Below are positions 56,761 through 64,000 of a stretch of 64,000 nucleotides of DNA, in pieces (position 1 is the first letter of the stretch; the number at the start of each line of letters is the position of its first letter). Origin of the DNA: Streptomyces sp. NBC_00442 (GTDB lineage Bacteria; Actinomycetota; Actinomycetes; Streptomycetales; Streptomycetaceae); assembly GCF_036014195.1 (NCBI RefSeq), contig NZ_CP107918.1, forward strand, positions 558,001 to 622,000, given 5' to 3'. Under the pieces are notes generated by a model that ran no database searches, was not told where the DNA came from, and worked only from the letters and a program-made list of their open reading frames with translations. Position numbers and translations under genes: made by a program.

Positions 56761-58433
56761 CGGGGGCCTCCTCGGCGGACCGGCGCCTCGGGCAGGTGGA
56801 AACGGGCCAGGGCGGCGTTGGTGCCGGGCGGGATCCGCCCCGGGGTCGCCAGCGACACCCCGGTCATGGTGAGGAAGGCGAGGGGCACCGACCACACCGC
56901 GGGCCGGGCGAGGAGCGCGTGCACGAGGCCGGGCGGGACCGCGCCGAGTGCGGTGACGGCCACGGCGACCAGCGCCGAGCCGCCGCCGATCACCAGCCCC
57001 GCGGCCGCGCCCGGAGGGGTCAGCCGCCGCCACCAGATGCCGAGCACGAGCAGGGGACAGAACGAGGAGGCCGACACCGCGAACGCCATGCCGACGGCGT
57101 CGGCCACCGGCACCGCGCTCACCAGGAGCGCGACGCACAGCGGCACCAGGATGGCGAGCGGAACGGCGAGCCGGAAGTGGCGCACCCCGCGCGCGGGCAG
57201 CACGTCCTGGGTGAGGACGCCCGCGACCGCCATGGTCAGGCCGGACGCGGTCGACAGGAACGCGGCGAAGGCGCCGCCCGCCACCAGCGCGCCGAGGAGA
57301 TCGCCGCCGGGCCCGCCGACCAGCCGCGCGGGCAGGAGCAGCACGGCGGCGTCGGCGTCGCCGGTGAGGGCGAGTTCGGGTGCGTACAGGCGCCCCAGCG
57401 CGCCGTAGACGGGCGGCAGCAGATAGAACGCGCCGATGAGCGCGAGCACCACCACCGTGGCGCGGCGGGCCTCGCGGCCGCCGGGGCTGGTGTAGAAGCG
57501 CACGACGACGTGGGGCAGGCCCATGGTGCCGAGGAAGGTCGCCACGATGAGGCCGTACGTGGCGTACAGCGGGTACTCGGTGCGGGTGGCGCTGTCGGGG
57601 ACCCGCGTCGCGGCGGCGAGGTCCAGCCGGGTTCCGGCCGCGATGCGGTGTTCGCCGCTGTCGAGCGTCAGCGCCCCGCCGTCGTGACGCCGGCCGTCGA
57701 CGGTGCCGTTCGCGTGCACGGGCAGCGGCCGGGTCAGGCGCAGGGTCAGATCGTCGGCGAAGCGCACGGTCCGCTCGTGGCGCAGCGCGGCCGGTTCGTC
57801 GTAGGCGGGGCGCGGCGCGCCGTCACCCCGCCAGGCGATGACCAGGAAGAACACGGGGACGAGGAGCGCGGTCAGTTTCAGCCAGTACTGGAAGGCCTGG
57901 ACGAAGGTGATGGAGCGCATCCCTCCGGCGGCGACCGCGAGGACCACGACCCCGGCGACGAGCACCGGTCCGAACCAGCTCGGCGCGCCGGTGAGGATCT
58001 TCAACGTCAGCCCCGCGCCCTGGAGTTGGGGCACCAGGTACAGCCAGCCGGCGCCCACCACGAACACGCTCACCAGGCGGCGCACGGCGCGCGATTCGAG
58101 CCTCCCCTCGGCGAAGTCGGGCAGGGTGTACGCGCCCGAGCGGCGCAGCGGGGCCGCGACGAACAGCAGCAGCACGAGGTAGCCGGCGGTGTAGCCGACC
58201 GGGTACCAGAGCATGTCGGGGCCCTGGACCAGGACGAGGCCCGCGATGCCGAGGAAGGAGGCCGCCGAGAGGTATTCACCGCTGATGGCGGCCGCGTTGA
58301 GGCCGGGGCCGACCGTGCGGGAGGCGACGTAGAAGTCGGAGGTGGTGCGGGACAGGCGCAGGCCGAACCCGCCGACCAGGACGGTGGCGAGCACGACGGC
58401 GGTCACCGCCACCACGGCGTACGTCTGGCTCAC
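56757..58433 (-). CDS. Sodium/solute symporter (acetate/monocarboxylate type)
   Basis: A 558-residue SSS-family protein with about thirteen hydrophobic segments. RTVGPGLNAAAISGEYLSAASFLGIAG is the conserved first-helix region of ActP/MctC-like cation-acetate or monocarboxylate symporters. A polar loop of about 75 residues (215-290) between helices is probably extracellular. It overlaps both neighbours by four bases (GTGA upstream, ATGA downstream). Likely substrate: acetate, pyruvate or a short carboxylate. Confidence 0.9.
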   Translation of the reverse strand: MSQTYAVVAVTAVVLATVLVGGFGLRLSRTTSDFYVASRTVGPGLNAAAISGEYLSAASFLGIAGLVLVQGPDMLWYPVGYTAGYLVLLLFVAAPLRRSGAYTLPDFAEGRLESRAVRRLVSVFVVGAGWLYLVPQLQGAGLTLKILTGAPSWFGPVLVAGVVVLAVAAGGMRSITFVQAFQYWLKLTALLVPVFFLVIAWRGDGAPRPAYDEPAALRHERTVRFADDLTLRLTRPLPVHANGTVDGRRHDGGALTLDSGEHRIAAGTRLDLAAATRVPDSATRTEYPLYATYGLIVATFLGTMGLPHVVVRFYTSPGGREARRATVVVLALIGAFYLLPPVYGALGRLYAPELALTGDADAAVLLLPARLVGGPGGDLLGALVAGGAFAAFLSTASGLTMAVAGVLTQDVLPARGVRHFRLAVPLAILVPLCVALLVSAVPVADAVGMAFAVSASSFCPLLVLGIWWRRLTPPGAAAGLVIGGGSALVAVAVTALGAVPPGLVHALLARPAVWSVPLAFLTMTGVSLATPGRIPPGTNAALARFHLPEAPVRRGGPR

Positions 58434-58852
58434 GGGGCGGGACGGCCCTGCGGCGGGCGGCCCTGCGGCGGGCGGTCACGGATGGGGCGGACAGGGGCCG
58501 GGCGGTCGGCTATCAGGCGGCTGAAGTCGCGTTCGTTGCGCTCGGCGGTACGCACGTACCACCAGGCGATGAGGCAGAGCGGCGGATACAGGGCGAAGCC
58601 GAGGACCCACCAGGTGACCGCGTCGTCGTCGAGGGCGCGGAAGGCCAGGGGCAGCGTGGCGACCGTGAGCGCGAGGACCGCGAACCCACTGAGCGCGGCC
58701 CGGAGTTGACCGCGCATCAGAGAGCGTACGTACGCGCCGCCGAGCGCGGTCTGCTCGTCGATCTCGGACTGGGCACGGTGGCGCGGCAGCGGGCGGATCC
58801 TCCTCGGCTCCCCCGTGACCGTCTCGCGTCGCGCCGCCTGCTCTGCGGACAT
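58430..58852 (-). CDS. DUF485-like small membrane protein
   Basis: A 140-residue protein with two hydrophobic helices (about 52-75 and 82-100), an N-terminal basic segment and a C-terminal tail containing a PPQGR repeat. DUF485 proteins regularly precede SSS symporters and may help their folding or activity. Overlaps the symporter start by four bases. Confidence 0.8.
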   Translation of the reverse strand: MSAEQAARRETVTGEPRRIRPLPRHRAQSEIDEQTALGGAYVRSLMRGQLRAALSGFAVLALTVATLPLAFRALDDDAVTWWVLGFALYPPLCLIAWWYVRTAERNERDFSRLIADRPAPVRPIRDRPPQGRPPQGRPAP

Positions 58853-58897
58853 GGCGCGGAGTGTACGCAGCGGCCGGCGGATCGCGAAAGGGCCAGG

Positions 58898-59644
58898 TCA
58901 GTGGGGAGCGCGCCGCAGCAGGCGGTCGCGCACGGTGCGCGCGTGGCGCCGGCTGACGGGAAGTTCGGCGTCGCCGACCCGCACGCTCATGCCGCCGGCC
59001 TCCAGACGGAGTTCGTCGATCCGGTCGAGCGCGACGAGGTGGCTGCGGTGGATCCGGACGAAGCCCCGGCTGCGCCAGCGCTCCTCCAGGGTGGACAGCG
59101 GGATCCGTACGAGATGGCTGCCCCGGGCCGTATGCAGGCGGGCGTAGTCGCCCTGCGCCTCGGCGTACGCGATGTCGCCGATGGGCAGGAAGCGGGTGAC
59201 GCCGCCCAGTTCGACGGGTATCTGGTCGGGTTCCTGCACGGTTGCGGCGCGGTCGCCGACGAGCTCGGCGACCCGGCGGACCGCCTCGGCCAGGCGTTCC
59301 CTGCGGACCGGTTTGAGCACGTAGTCGACTGCCTTGAGGTCGAAGGCCCGCACGGCGAAGCCCTCGTGCGCGGTGACGAAGACGATCAGGGGCGGCCGGG
59401 CGAATCCGGCGAGCAGGCGGGCGATGTCGAGGCCGGTGAGGCCGGCCATGTGGATGTCGAGGAAGACCACGTCCACGCCGCGTTCCCCCTCCTCCCCCGC
59501 GTCGAGGGCGGCGCCGATGAGCCGCAGGGCGTCGGTGGCCCCGGTGGCACCTTCGGCGCGGTGGACGCGGGGGTCGGAGCGCAGGAGGTAGAGGAGCTCT
59601 TCGAGGGCGGGGGCTTCGTCGTCGACCGCCAGTACGCGCAGCAT
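58898..59644 (-). CDS. LytTR-family response regulator
   Basis: A 248-residue regulator: receiver domain with phospho-acceptor Asp63 in VVFLDIHMAG, then a LytTR DNA-binding domain (FLPIGDIAYAEAQGDYARLHT, FVRIHRSHLVALDRID). TAAACT lies eight bases before the ATG. It begins the operon regulator-DUF485-symporter-kinase and should control carboxylate uptake in response to the LytS-type kinase. Confidence 0.93.
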   Translation of the reverse strand: MLRVLAVDDEAPALEELLYLLRSDPRVHRAEGATGATDALRLIGAALDAGEEGERGVDVVFLDIHMAGLTGLDIARLLAGFARPPLIVFVTAHEGFAVRAFDLKAVDYVLKPVRRERLAEAVRRVAELVGDRAATVQEPDQIPVELGGVTRFLPIGDIAYAEAQGDYARLHTARGSHLVRIPLSTLEERWRSRGFVRIHRSHLVALDRIDELRLEAGGMSVRVGDAELPVSRRHARTVRDRLLRRAPH

Positions 59645-59658
59645 GGGGCCGGAGTTTA

Positions 59659-59751
59659 GGGCCTGCCCGGCGGATCTGGCCGGCCGTGGCCCCGGGTGGG
59701 CTTGGGGCGTCGGAGACCCCCGCGTGCCGACAGGATCCGCCGGACAGGCCC
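59659..59751. repeat. 93-base element with 18-base inverted ends
   Basis: GGGCCTGCCCGGCGGATC (59659-59676) and GATCCGCCGGACAGGCCC (59734-59751) are complementary at 17 of 18 positions, with a 57-base GC-rich centre. GGGCCTGTCCGGCGGATC-like palindromes are familiar dispersed intergenic sequences in streptomycetes. It lies between the divergent LytTR and zinc-finger genes. A REP-like or miniature mobile element is possible; no target duplication is visible. Confidence 0.65.
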
Positions 59752-59809
59752 TATGGGCGCGGGAGCTGGTGTCTTGAGTGTTCGCGGCGGTTTCTCCGTA
59801 CCTGACGGC

Positions 59810-60430
59810 ATGAGTTCGCCGCAGATCCATCAGGACGCCGGGGCGTACGCCCTCGGTGTGCTGGGCGCCGCCGACGCGTCCCGTTTCGAGGAGCACCTCG
59901 CCGGCTGCGCCCGTTGCCGGGCGGTGCTCGCCGAGTTCGGCGGCGTGACGGCGCTGCTCGCCGCGTACGCGGCCCAGGGTGCGGTGCCGGCCGGCCCGGT
60001 GGAGCCCGCGGTGCTGCACCGGATGCTGGGGGTGGCGGCCGGGCGGCGCCGGCGCGGGCGTGCGGTGCGGATCGCGCTCGTGGCCGCGTCGGCGGCGCTG
60101 GTGGCGGGCGGCACCGGCGCCGCCCTCGACCGTGCGGCGCCCGCGTGGCGGGTGACCTCGCACGCGCCCGGCGTGACGGCGACCCTGCTGACCGGGACGC
60201 GGGAAGGGGGCACGGACGTGGAACTCGCCCTCGCGGGCGCGGCGCCGCAGACGTGCACGCTGGTCGCGGTCGGGCGGGACGGATCGGAGCAGACGGTGGC
60301 GACCTGGGCCACGCGGGGCGGCGGCCCGGTACGGATACCGGGCGCGGCGGCTCTGCCACGGGACTCCATCGCGCGGTTCGAGGTGCGGGCGGCGGGCGGG
60401 GCGCGCCTCGCGACGCTCGCACCGGGGTGA
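59810..60430 (+). CDS. Anti-sigma-like protein with N-terminal zinc finger and one membrane helix
   Basis: A 206-residue protein: DAGAYALGVLGAADASRFEEHLAGCARC is a ZAS-type zinc finger (His-x3-Cys-x2-Cys), followed by a linker, a hydrophobic helix (about 88-108) and an extracytoplasmic domain like RskA (TLLTGTREGGTDVELALAG). This is the layout of membrane anti-sigma factors. No ECF sigma gene is adjacent, so its partner is elsewhere or absent. The ATG is chosen by the conserved finger position. Confidence 0.82.
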   Translation: MSSPQIHQDAGAYALGVLGAADASRFEEHLAGCARCRAVLAEFGGVTALLAAYAAQGAVPAGPVEPAVLHRMLGVAAGRRRRGRAVRIALVAASAALVAGGTGAALDRAAPAWRVTSHAPGVTATLLTGTREGGTDVELALAGAAPQTCTLVAVGRDGSEQTVATWATRGGGPVRIPGAAALPRDSIARFEVRAAGGARLATLAPG

Positions 60431-60495
60431 ACGGCGCGGCAGGGCGGGACGGGCCTCGCGGGGCCGGCTCGCTCCGGCCCGGCGTCCCACGCCCC

Positions 60496-60600
60496 GGCTC
60501 ACCTCGGTCCGGCTCACCTCGGTCCGGCTCCTCCTGGTGCGGCCCTCCTCGGCGCGGCCCTCCTCGGCGCGGCCTTCTTCGGTCCGGATCCCCTCGGTCC
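60496..60600. repeat. Seven tandem copies of a 15-base unit
   Basis: Seven head-to-tail 15-mers of consensus GGCYCTCCTCGGYSC run without gaps; the first two are identical (GGCTCACCTCGGTCC), as are copies four and five (GGCCCTCCTCGGCGC). They lie in the 221-base gap between the anti-sigma gene and the Fpg/Nei gene stop. The minus strand is open and would encode EEGRA-like pentapeptides, but it is downstream of a stop codon and unlikely to be translated. Confidence 0.85.
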
Positions 60601-60651
60601 CCTTCGTCCTGACCCGGCGCCCTCGGTCCGGCTCCTCCTGCCGCGGCCGCG

Positions 60652-61512
60652 CTACTTGAGGAACTTCGACGTGCGGCGGTCGGCGAGGATCTTGCCGTCG
60701 GTCTGGCAGGTGGCGCAGTACTGGAGGGAGGAGTCGGCGAACGACACCTCGCGCACGGTGTCCCCGCAGACCGGGCACGGCTGCCCCGTCCTGCCGTGCA
60801 CGCGCAGCCCGCTCTTCTTCTCCGCCTTGAGGCGGCCCGCCGCCAGGCCGCGGGAGCGCTCGACGGCGTCGGTGAGGGTGGAGCGCGTCGCCTCGTACAG
60901 CCTGGTGATCTCCTCGTCGGTGAGGTGGTCGACGGGCTTGAAGGGCGACATCTTGGCCACGTGCAGGATCTCGTCGCTGTAGGCGTTGCCGATCCCGGCG
61001 ATGAGCGACTGGTCGCGCAGGGCGCCCTTGAGCCGGCGCCGCTCGCCCGCGAACAGCGCGGCGAACTCGGCACGGCCGAATCCGGGGGCCAACGGGTCGG
61101 GGCCGAGCCGGGCGATGCCCGGGACCTCGCGGGGGTCGCGGACCAGGTAGGCGGCGAGGCTCTTCCGAGTACCCGCCTCGGTGAGGTCGAAGCCCGCGCC
61201 CCCGGCGAGCGTGACGCGCAGGGCGAGCGGCCCCTTGCCGGGCTTCGCCGGCGCGGTGGGCATCGTGTCGTGCCAGCGCAGCCATCCGGCACGGGCGAGG
61301 TGGACACACAGGTGCAGCCCCTCCGCCTCGATGTCGAGGAACTTGCCGTGCCGTGCGACCCCGGTGACGGTGCGCCCGGCCAGGTCGGTCCAGGGCGGGT
61401 CGTACGTCTTCAGGACGCTGATCGCGACGGGCAGGGCGCTCGCGATCTCCTGCCCGACCAGGTGGTCGGAGAGGAAGTCCCGCAGGGCCTCGACTTCGGG
61501 CAGTTCCGGCAT
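60652..61512 (-). CDS. Fpg/Nei-family DNA glycosylase
   Basis: A 286-residue base-excision enzyme. The N-terminus PELPEVEALRDFL has the catalytic Pro and Glu, and VARHGKFLDIE holds the conserved Lys. GIGNAYSDEILHVAKMSP is the helix-two-turn-helix, and a C-terminal zinc finger is present (CPVCGD and CATCQTDG). It should remove oxidised bases and nick at the abasic site. Typical family length. Confidence 0.94.
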   Translation of the reverse strand: MPELPEVEALRDFLSDHLVGQEIASALPVAISVLKTYDPPWTDLAGRTVTGVARHGKFLDIEAEGLHLCVHLARAGWLRWHDTMPTAPAKPGKGPLALRVTLAGGAGFDLTEAGTRKSLAAYLVRDPREVPGIARLGPDPLAPGFGRAEFAALFAGERRRLKGALRDQSLIAGIGNAYSDEILHVAKMSPFKPVDHLTDEEITRLYEATRSTLTDAVERSRGLAAGRLKAEKKSGLRVHGRTGQPCPVCGDTVREVSFADSSLQYCATCQTDGKILADRRTSKFLK

Positions 61513-61576
61513 ACCTACCAGGGTGCCCCGGCCGGGCGTGCTCAGCTAGCCGCGCCCGGCCGGGGCGTTCTCCCGC

Positions 61577-62722
61577 TCATCCCATCGCCACGCGGTGGAA
61601 CGCCGCGAGCGCGTCGTCGATGGGATGGCGCTGGGGGCGGCCCTCGGAGTCGAGGCGCCCCCACCGCTGGAGGTTGACGGCCACCGCCACCTGCCGCGAA
61701 CCGTCGGTGCGGGCCATGGCCAGCGTTCCGGCACCCCAGGCCGAGCCGCCGTGCCCCCAGAACGGCCCCTCTCCGGACGCCTCCCACGGGTGCAGGCCGA
61801 GCCCGTAGGCGATCGTCCTCCCCTCCTGGGAGACGACCGGGACGGTGCGGCGCATCTGCTCCAGCGACGACGGGGCGACGATCTCGCCGGCGAACAGCAG
61901 GCCGAAGAAGCGATTGAGGTCCCCGACGGTCGATATCAGCGAGGCCGCGGTCCCCACCCAGGACATGTCGAAGACGCTGTAGTCGCGCGGGGGGTCGATC
62001 ATGCCGAACCACGCCTCGTACATCCGCGCGTGCGGCCCGCCGATGTGCGGCCCGGTGGGCAGTTCGGTGTTGCGGAGCCCGGCGCGTTCGATGACGTTCT
62101 CGGTGATGCAGCGCTCGGCCGTCATGCCGCTCACCCGTTCCAGGAGTTGACCGAGGAGCAGGTAGTTGGTGTTGGAGTACACCCCCGGGGTGCCGCCGGG
62201 GGCGCCGGTGGCGGGCGCCGTGACGCCGAGTCCGATCAGGTCGGCCGGGCGGAACCGGGTGAAGCGGTGGTCGTCCAGGCTCCGGGGATCTGTGCCTGCG
62301 GCGTTCGGGAACGCCTTGAGGGAGGGGTAGGCGCGGGGGAGGTACTCGGCGAGGCCGCTGGTGTGGTTGATCAGCGTACGGACCGTGATCGCCTCGCCGC
62401 GCCCACCGGGGACCAGGGCCGGCAGGTAGTGGCCGATCGGTGCGTCGAGGTCGACGCGGCCCCGCTCCGCCTGCTGGAGCACCGCGGCGGCGGTGAAGGT
62501 CTTGGTGACGCTGCCGACGCGGTGGCGCAGGTCGGGGGTGGCGGGGCGGCCGGTGTCCAGGTCGGCGACGCCCGCGGCGCCGCGCCACACCTGATCACCG
62601 GCGCGCACCTCGGCGAACACGCCCGGTACGCCGGCCCGGTGGATGCCGTCGAGGGCGGCGTCGAGCTCCGTGGGTTCGAGCTCCGTGGGTTCGAGCTCGG
62701 CGGGATCGAATACGCCGGTCAT
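61577..62722 (-). CDS. Serine hydrolase, class C beta-lactamase/D-Ala-D-Ala carboxypeptidase-like
   Basis: A 381-residue protein with SVTK (Ser about residue 70), YSN in GVYSNTNYLL, and HGGSAWG as the third motif. There is no signal peptide, so it is probably a cytoplasmic esterase or peptidase rather than a wall enzyme. The N-terminus has a repeated ELEPT. AAAGGA lies eight bases before the ATG at 62722. Divergent from a TetR regulator with a clear operator between. Confidence 0.88.
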   Translation of the reverse strand: MTGVFDPAELEPTELEPTELDAALDGIHRAGVPGVFAEVRAGDQVWRGAAGVADLDTGRPATPDLRHRVGSVTKTFTAAAVLQQAERGRVDLDAPIGHYLPALVPGGRGEAITVRTLINHTSGLAEYLPRAYPSLKAFPNAAGTDPRSLDDHRFTRFRPADLIGLGVTAPATGAPGGTPGVYSNTNYLLLGQLLERVSGMTAERCITENVIERAGLRNTELPTGPHIGGPHARMYEAWFGMIDPPRDYSVFDMSWVGTAASLISTVGDLNRFFGLLFAGEIVAPSSLEQMRRTVPVVSQEGRTIAYGLGLHPWEASGEGPFWGHGGSAWGAGTLAMARTDGSRQVAVAVNLQRWGRLDSEGRPQRHPIDDALAAFHRVAMG

Positions 62723-62902
62723 GTCGGATGTCCTTTCGTCGGGGCGCGCGTCATTCGTCCTGGGCAGAGGGCCGCACGGGGCTCCGCCCGGGGCGGGCGG
62801 AGCGCACGGCGGGTCGCCTGCACGTGGCTGTGGCCGTGGTCGTAGTCGTAGTCGTAGTCGTGGCGGTGGCCGTGGCGCCCTCATGCCCTCACGTCCTCAT
62901 TA

Positions 62903-62919
62903 TGCACGCGGTGCGTGCA
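62903..62919. promoter_or_regulatory. TetR-type operator TGCACGC-GGT-GCGTGCA
   Basis: A perfect seven-base inverted repeat with three-base centre, 46 bases before the TetR gene and in the space shared with the divergent serine hydrolase. Size and position fit a TetR dimer site that controls both genes. Confidence 0.65.
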
Positions 62920-62964
62920 ACACCAAGTGCAGCGGTTAGACTGGCAGTCGACGAGAGGAGCGGT

Positions 62965-63669
62965 ATGGCAGGCCGCAGGCGCTGGACGACCGACGAGATC
63001 CTGGATGCGGCGGCGGAGCTGCTGCGCACGAGCGACGCCGAGTCGTTCAGCGTGCGGCGGCTCGCCGCGACGCTCGGGACCGATTCATCGAGCCTCTACC
63101 GGCACTTCCGCAGCAAGACCGAGCTGCTGCGCGCGGTCGCCGACCGGGTCCTGCTGGCCGCCATGGACGACTTCCGGCCGCAGGGCGACTGGAAGCAGCG
63201 CATCACCGGTCTGGCCCTGCGGCTGCGCGAGGCCTTCGGCCAACAGCCCCAGCTCGCCTCGGTCTGGGGCCGCTACGCGTCGAGCGGCGCCGGCTCCCGG
63301 CTGGTCATGGAGGAGGTCCTGCAGGCCCTGCGGGCGTCGGGCCTGCCCGAGGCCGAGATCCCGGGGCGCTACCACCGGATCGCGATCCTCATCGCCGCGT
63401 TGATCTCCTCCGAGGCCGGGGTCAGCACCGTCGCCTCCGACGAGTTCGAGCAGGGCATGGAGCTGTTCCGTGTCGCGGTGCTCGGCGCCGACCCCGAGCG
63501 CTTCCCCGCGCTGGCCCACTTCGCCCGCGACGTCCGCCCTCTGGGGGTGGACCGGCGCGCCGCGTTCGAGGACATCCTCGCCGCCCAGCTCGCCCACATC
63601 GAGGGTGCGGTCGGCCCGGTCGCGCCGGCCCCCGAACGCAACCGGCCGACGGGGACGGGCAGCCGCTGA
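62965..63669 (+). CDS. TetR/AcrR-family transcriptional regulator
   Basis: A 234-residue regulator: N-terminal helix-turn-helix (TTDEILDAAAELLRTS then SVRRLAATLGTDSSSLYRHFRSK), C-terminal ligand-binding helices (TetR_C type, FGQQPQLASVWGRYAS). AGGAG lies five bases before the ATG. It probably represses itself and the divergent serine hydrolase through the palindrome at 62903-62919. Ligand unknown. Confidence 0.93.
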   Translation: MAGRRRWTTDEILDAAAELLRTSDAESFSVRRLAATLGTDSSSLYRHFRSKTELLRAVADRVLLAAMDDFRPQGDWKQRITGLALRLREAFGQQPQLASVWGRYASSGAGSRLVMEEVLQALRASGLPEAEIPGRYHRIAILIAALISSEAGVSTVASDEFEQGMELFRVAVLGADPERFPALAHFARDVRPLGVDRRAAFEDILAAQLAHIEGAVGPVAPAPERNRPTGTGSR

Positions 63670-63676
63670 GCGCAAC

Positions 63677-63778
63677 CGGTCAACCGGCTCCGCCGGCCAT
63701 CCAGTCCCGCCGATCAGCCGGTCCCGCAGGTCAGCCGGCTCCGCGGGTCAGCCGGCTCCGCCGGTCCCGCCGGTCCCC
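63677..63778. repeat. Imperfect tandem repeats around GTCAGCCGGCTCCGC
   Basis: At least four imperfect copies of a 16-17-base unit (GGTCAACCGGCTCCGC, GATCAGCCGGTCCCGC, GGTCAGCCGGCTCCGC and a fourth) fill the gap between the TetR gene and the convergent ATPase-domain gene. They run into that gene's 3' end, giving a GTGGTGGAG-like C-terminal tail. Several arms could pair as a terminator. Confidence 0.65.
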
Positions 63779-64000
63779 CGCTCCGGGACGACGAACTCGC
63801 ACCACACGCACTTGCCGCTGCCGCGCGGCTCAACGCCCCACACGTCCGCGAGCCGGTCCACCAGCATCAGGCCGCGCCCCGACACTCCGGACGCGCCGGC
63901 CTCCCGGCGGCGCGGCAGGGCGCTGGAGCGGTCCTCCACCTCGACGCGCAGCCGGCGTTCGGGCCCCGAAAGGGCCCGGATGGTCACGATCGCCCCGCCG
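63748..64000 (-). CDS. HATPase-domain regulator (RsbW-like), N-terminal part outside window
   Basis: Only the C-terminal portion is visible. GVSGRGLMLVDRLADVWGVE is the G2-box region of an anti-sigma-factor-type serine kinase ATPase, followed by a GKCVWCEFVVPE strand. The family, very numerous in streptomycetes, controls sigma factors or other proteins. The reading frame runs off the right edge upstream of the first in-window ATG, so the true start is not here. The Gly/Thr-rich end comes from the repeats. Confidence 0.8.
   Translation of the reverse strand, partial: GGAIVTIRALSGPERRLRVEVEDRSSALPRRREAGASGVSGRGLMLVDRLADVWGVEPRGSGKCVWCEFVVPERGTGGTGGAG

Noticed and set aside
60496..60600. CRISPR or satellite origin for the 15-base array
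   Set aside because: Copies are contiguous without spacers, so it is a simple tandem repeat.

Overview
The window is a very G+C-rich stretch of a Streptomyces (or closely related actinomycete) chromosome. The evidence is the codon bias (third positions almost always G or C), frequent GTG starts, leaderless genes with a -10 hexamer six or seven bases before the start codon, DasR-type chitinase promoters, a complete ergothioneine operon, F420-type enzymes, and a gene order (egtABCD, a three-gene sdhCAB set with a LysR regulator, an RmdA-like c-di-GMP protein, an SCO0930-family lipoprotein) that I recognise from Streptomyces coelicolor. I see no tRNA, rRNA, CRISPR array, insertion sequence or prophage. 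Almost all of it reads as ordinary chromosome with small accessory patches.

Layout. 0-10 kb: the 5' part of a thiolase gene, a LacI regulator divergent from an MFS permease, an alpha/beta hydrolase behind a four-copy intergenic repeat, an isochorismatase-type hydrolase with its GlxA-like regulator, and an amino-acid permease divergent from a ROK regulator. 10-19 kb: an SRPBCC protein, a truncated and active-site-damaged DhbE-type adenylating enzyme, a secreted GH18 protein, a PemK-like toxin without a visible antitoxin, a macro-type PARG, and the overlapping operon egtA-egtB-egtC-egtD. 19-29 kb: a DDN-type oxidoreductase, DUF2243 and CtaG membrane proteins, a type II NADH dehydrogenase, cyclophilin, an orphan sugar-binding lipoprotein with a DasR-type promoter, dodecin, a HAD phosphatase, a luciferase-like monooxygenase and a short UvrA-like ATPase.

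29-35 kb is the most unusual part. A cytoplasmic right-handed beta-helix protein and a small downstream gene overlap by ATGA and share a 27-residue Asn/Gln-rich motif, at the C-terminus of the first and the N-terminus of the second. This layout resembles amyloid-type signalling pairs. A DasR-controlled chitinase and a DUF4157 protein of the kind linked to contractile injection systems follow.

35-48 kb: sdhCAB with its LysR regulator, a methyltransferase translationally coupled to a PAS-GGDEF-EAL c-di-GMP protein, an SCO0930-type lipoprotein, a proline-rich surface protein, a DUF4239 protein, a convergent pair of Ig-like membrane-anchored paralogues separated by a 44-base perfect palindrome, and a class F sortase. 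48-64 kb: a polysaccharide deacetylase, LysX, a universal stress protein, a CapA lipoprotein, an ECF sigma gene whose 3' end overlaps an antisense zinc-finger gene, an operon joining a LytTR regulator, a DUF485 protein, a solute symporter and a LytS-type kinase, an orphan anti-sigma-like protein, an Fpg/Nei glycosylase, a serine hydrolase divergent from a TetR regulator, and the 3' part of an ATPase-domain regulator.

Taken together the genes serve low-molecular-weight thiol and redox protection (egt, DDN, NDH-2, sdh), chitin use and wall or envelope remodelling (two GH18 proteins, sugar-binding protein, deacetylase, sortase, LysX), and development-linked signalling (RmdA-like protein, sigma and anti-sigma genes, two-component system). 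All functions are inferred from sequence. No database search was run.
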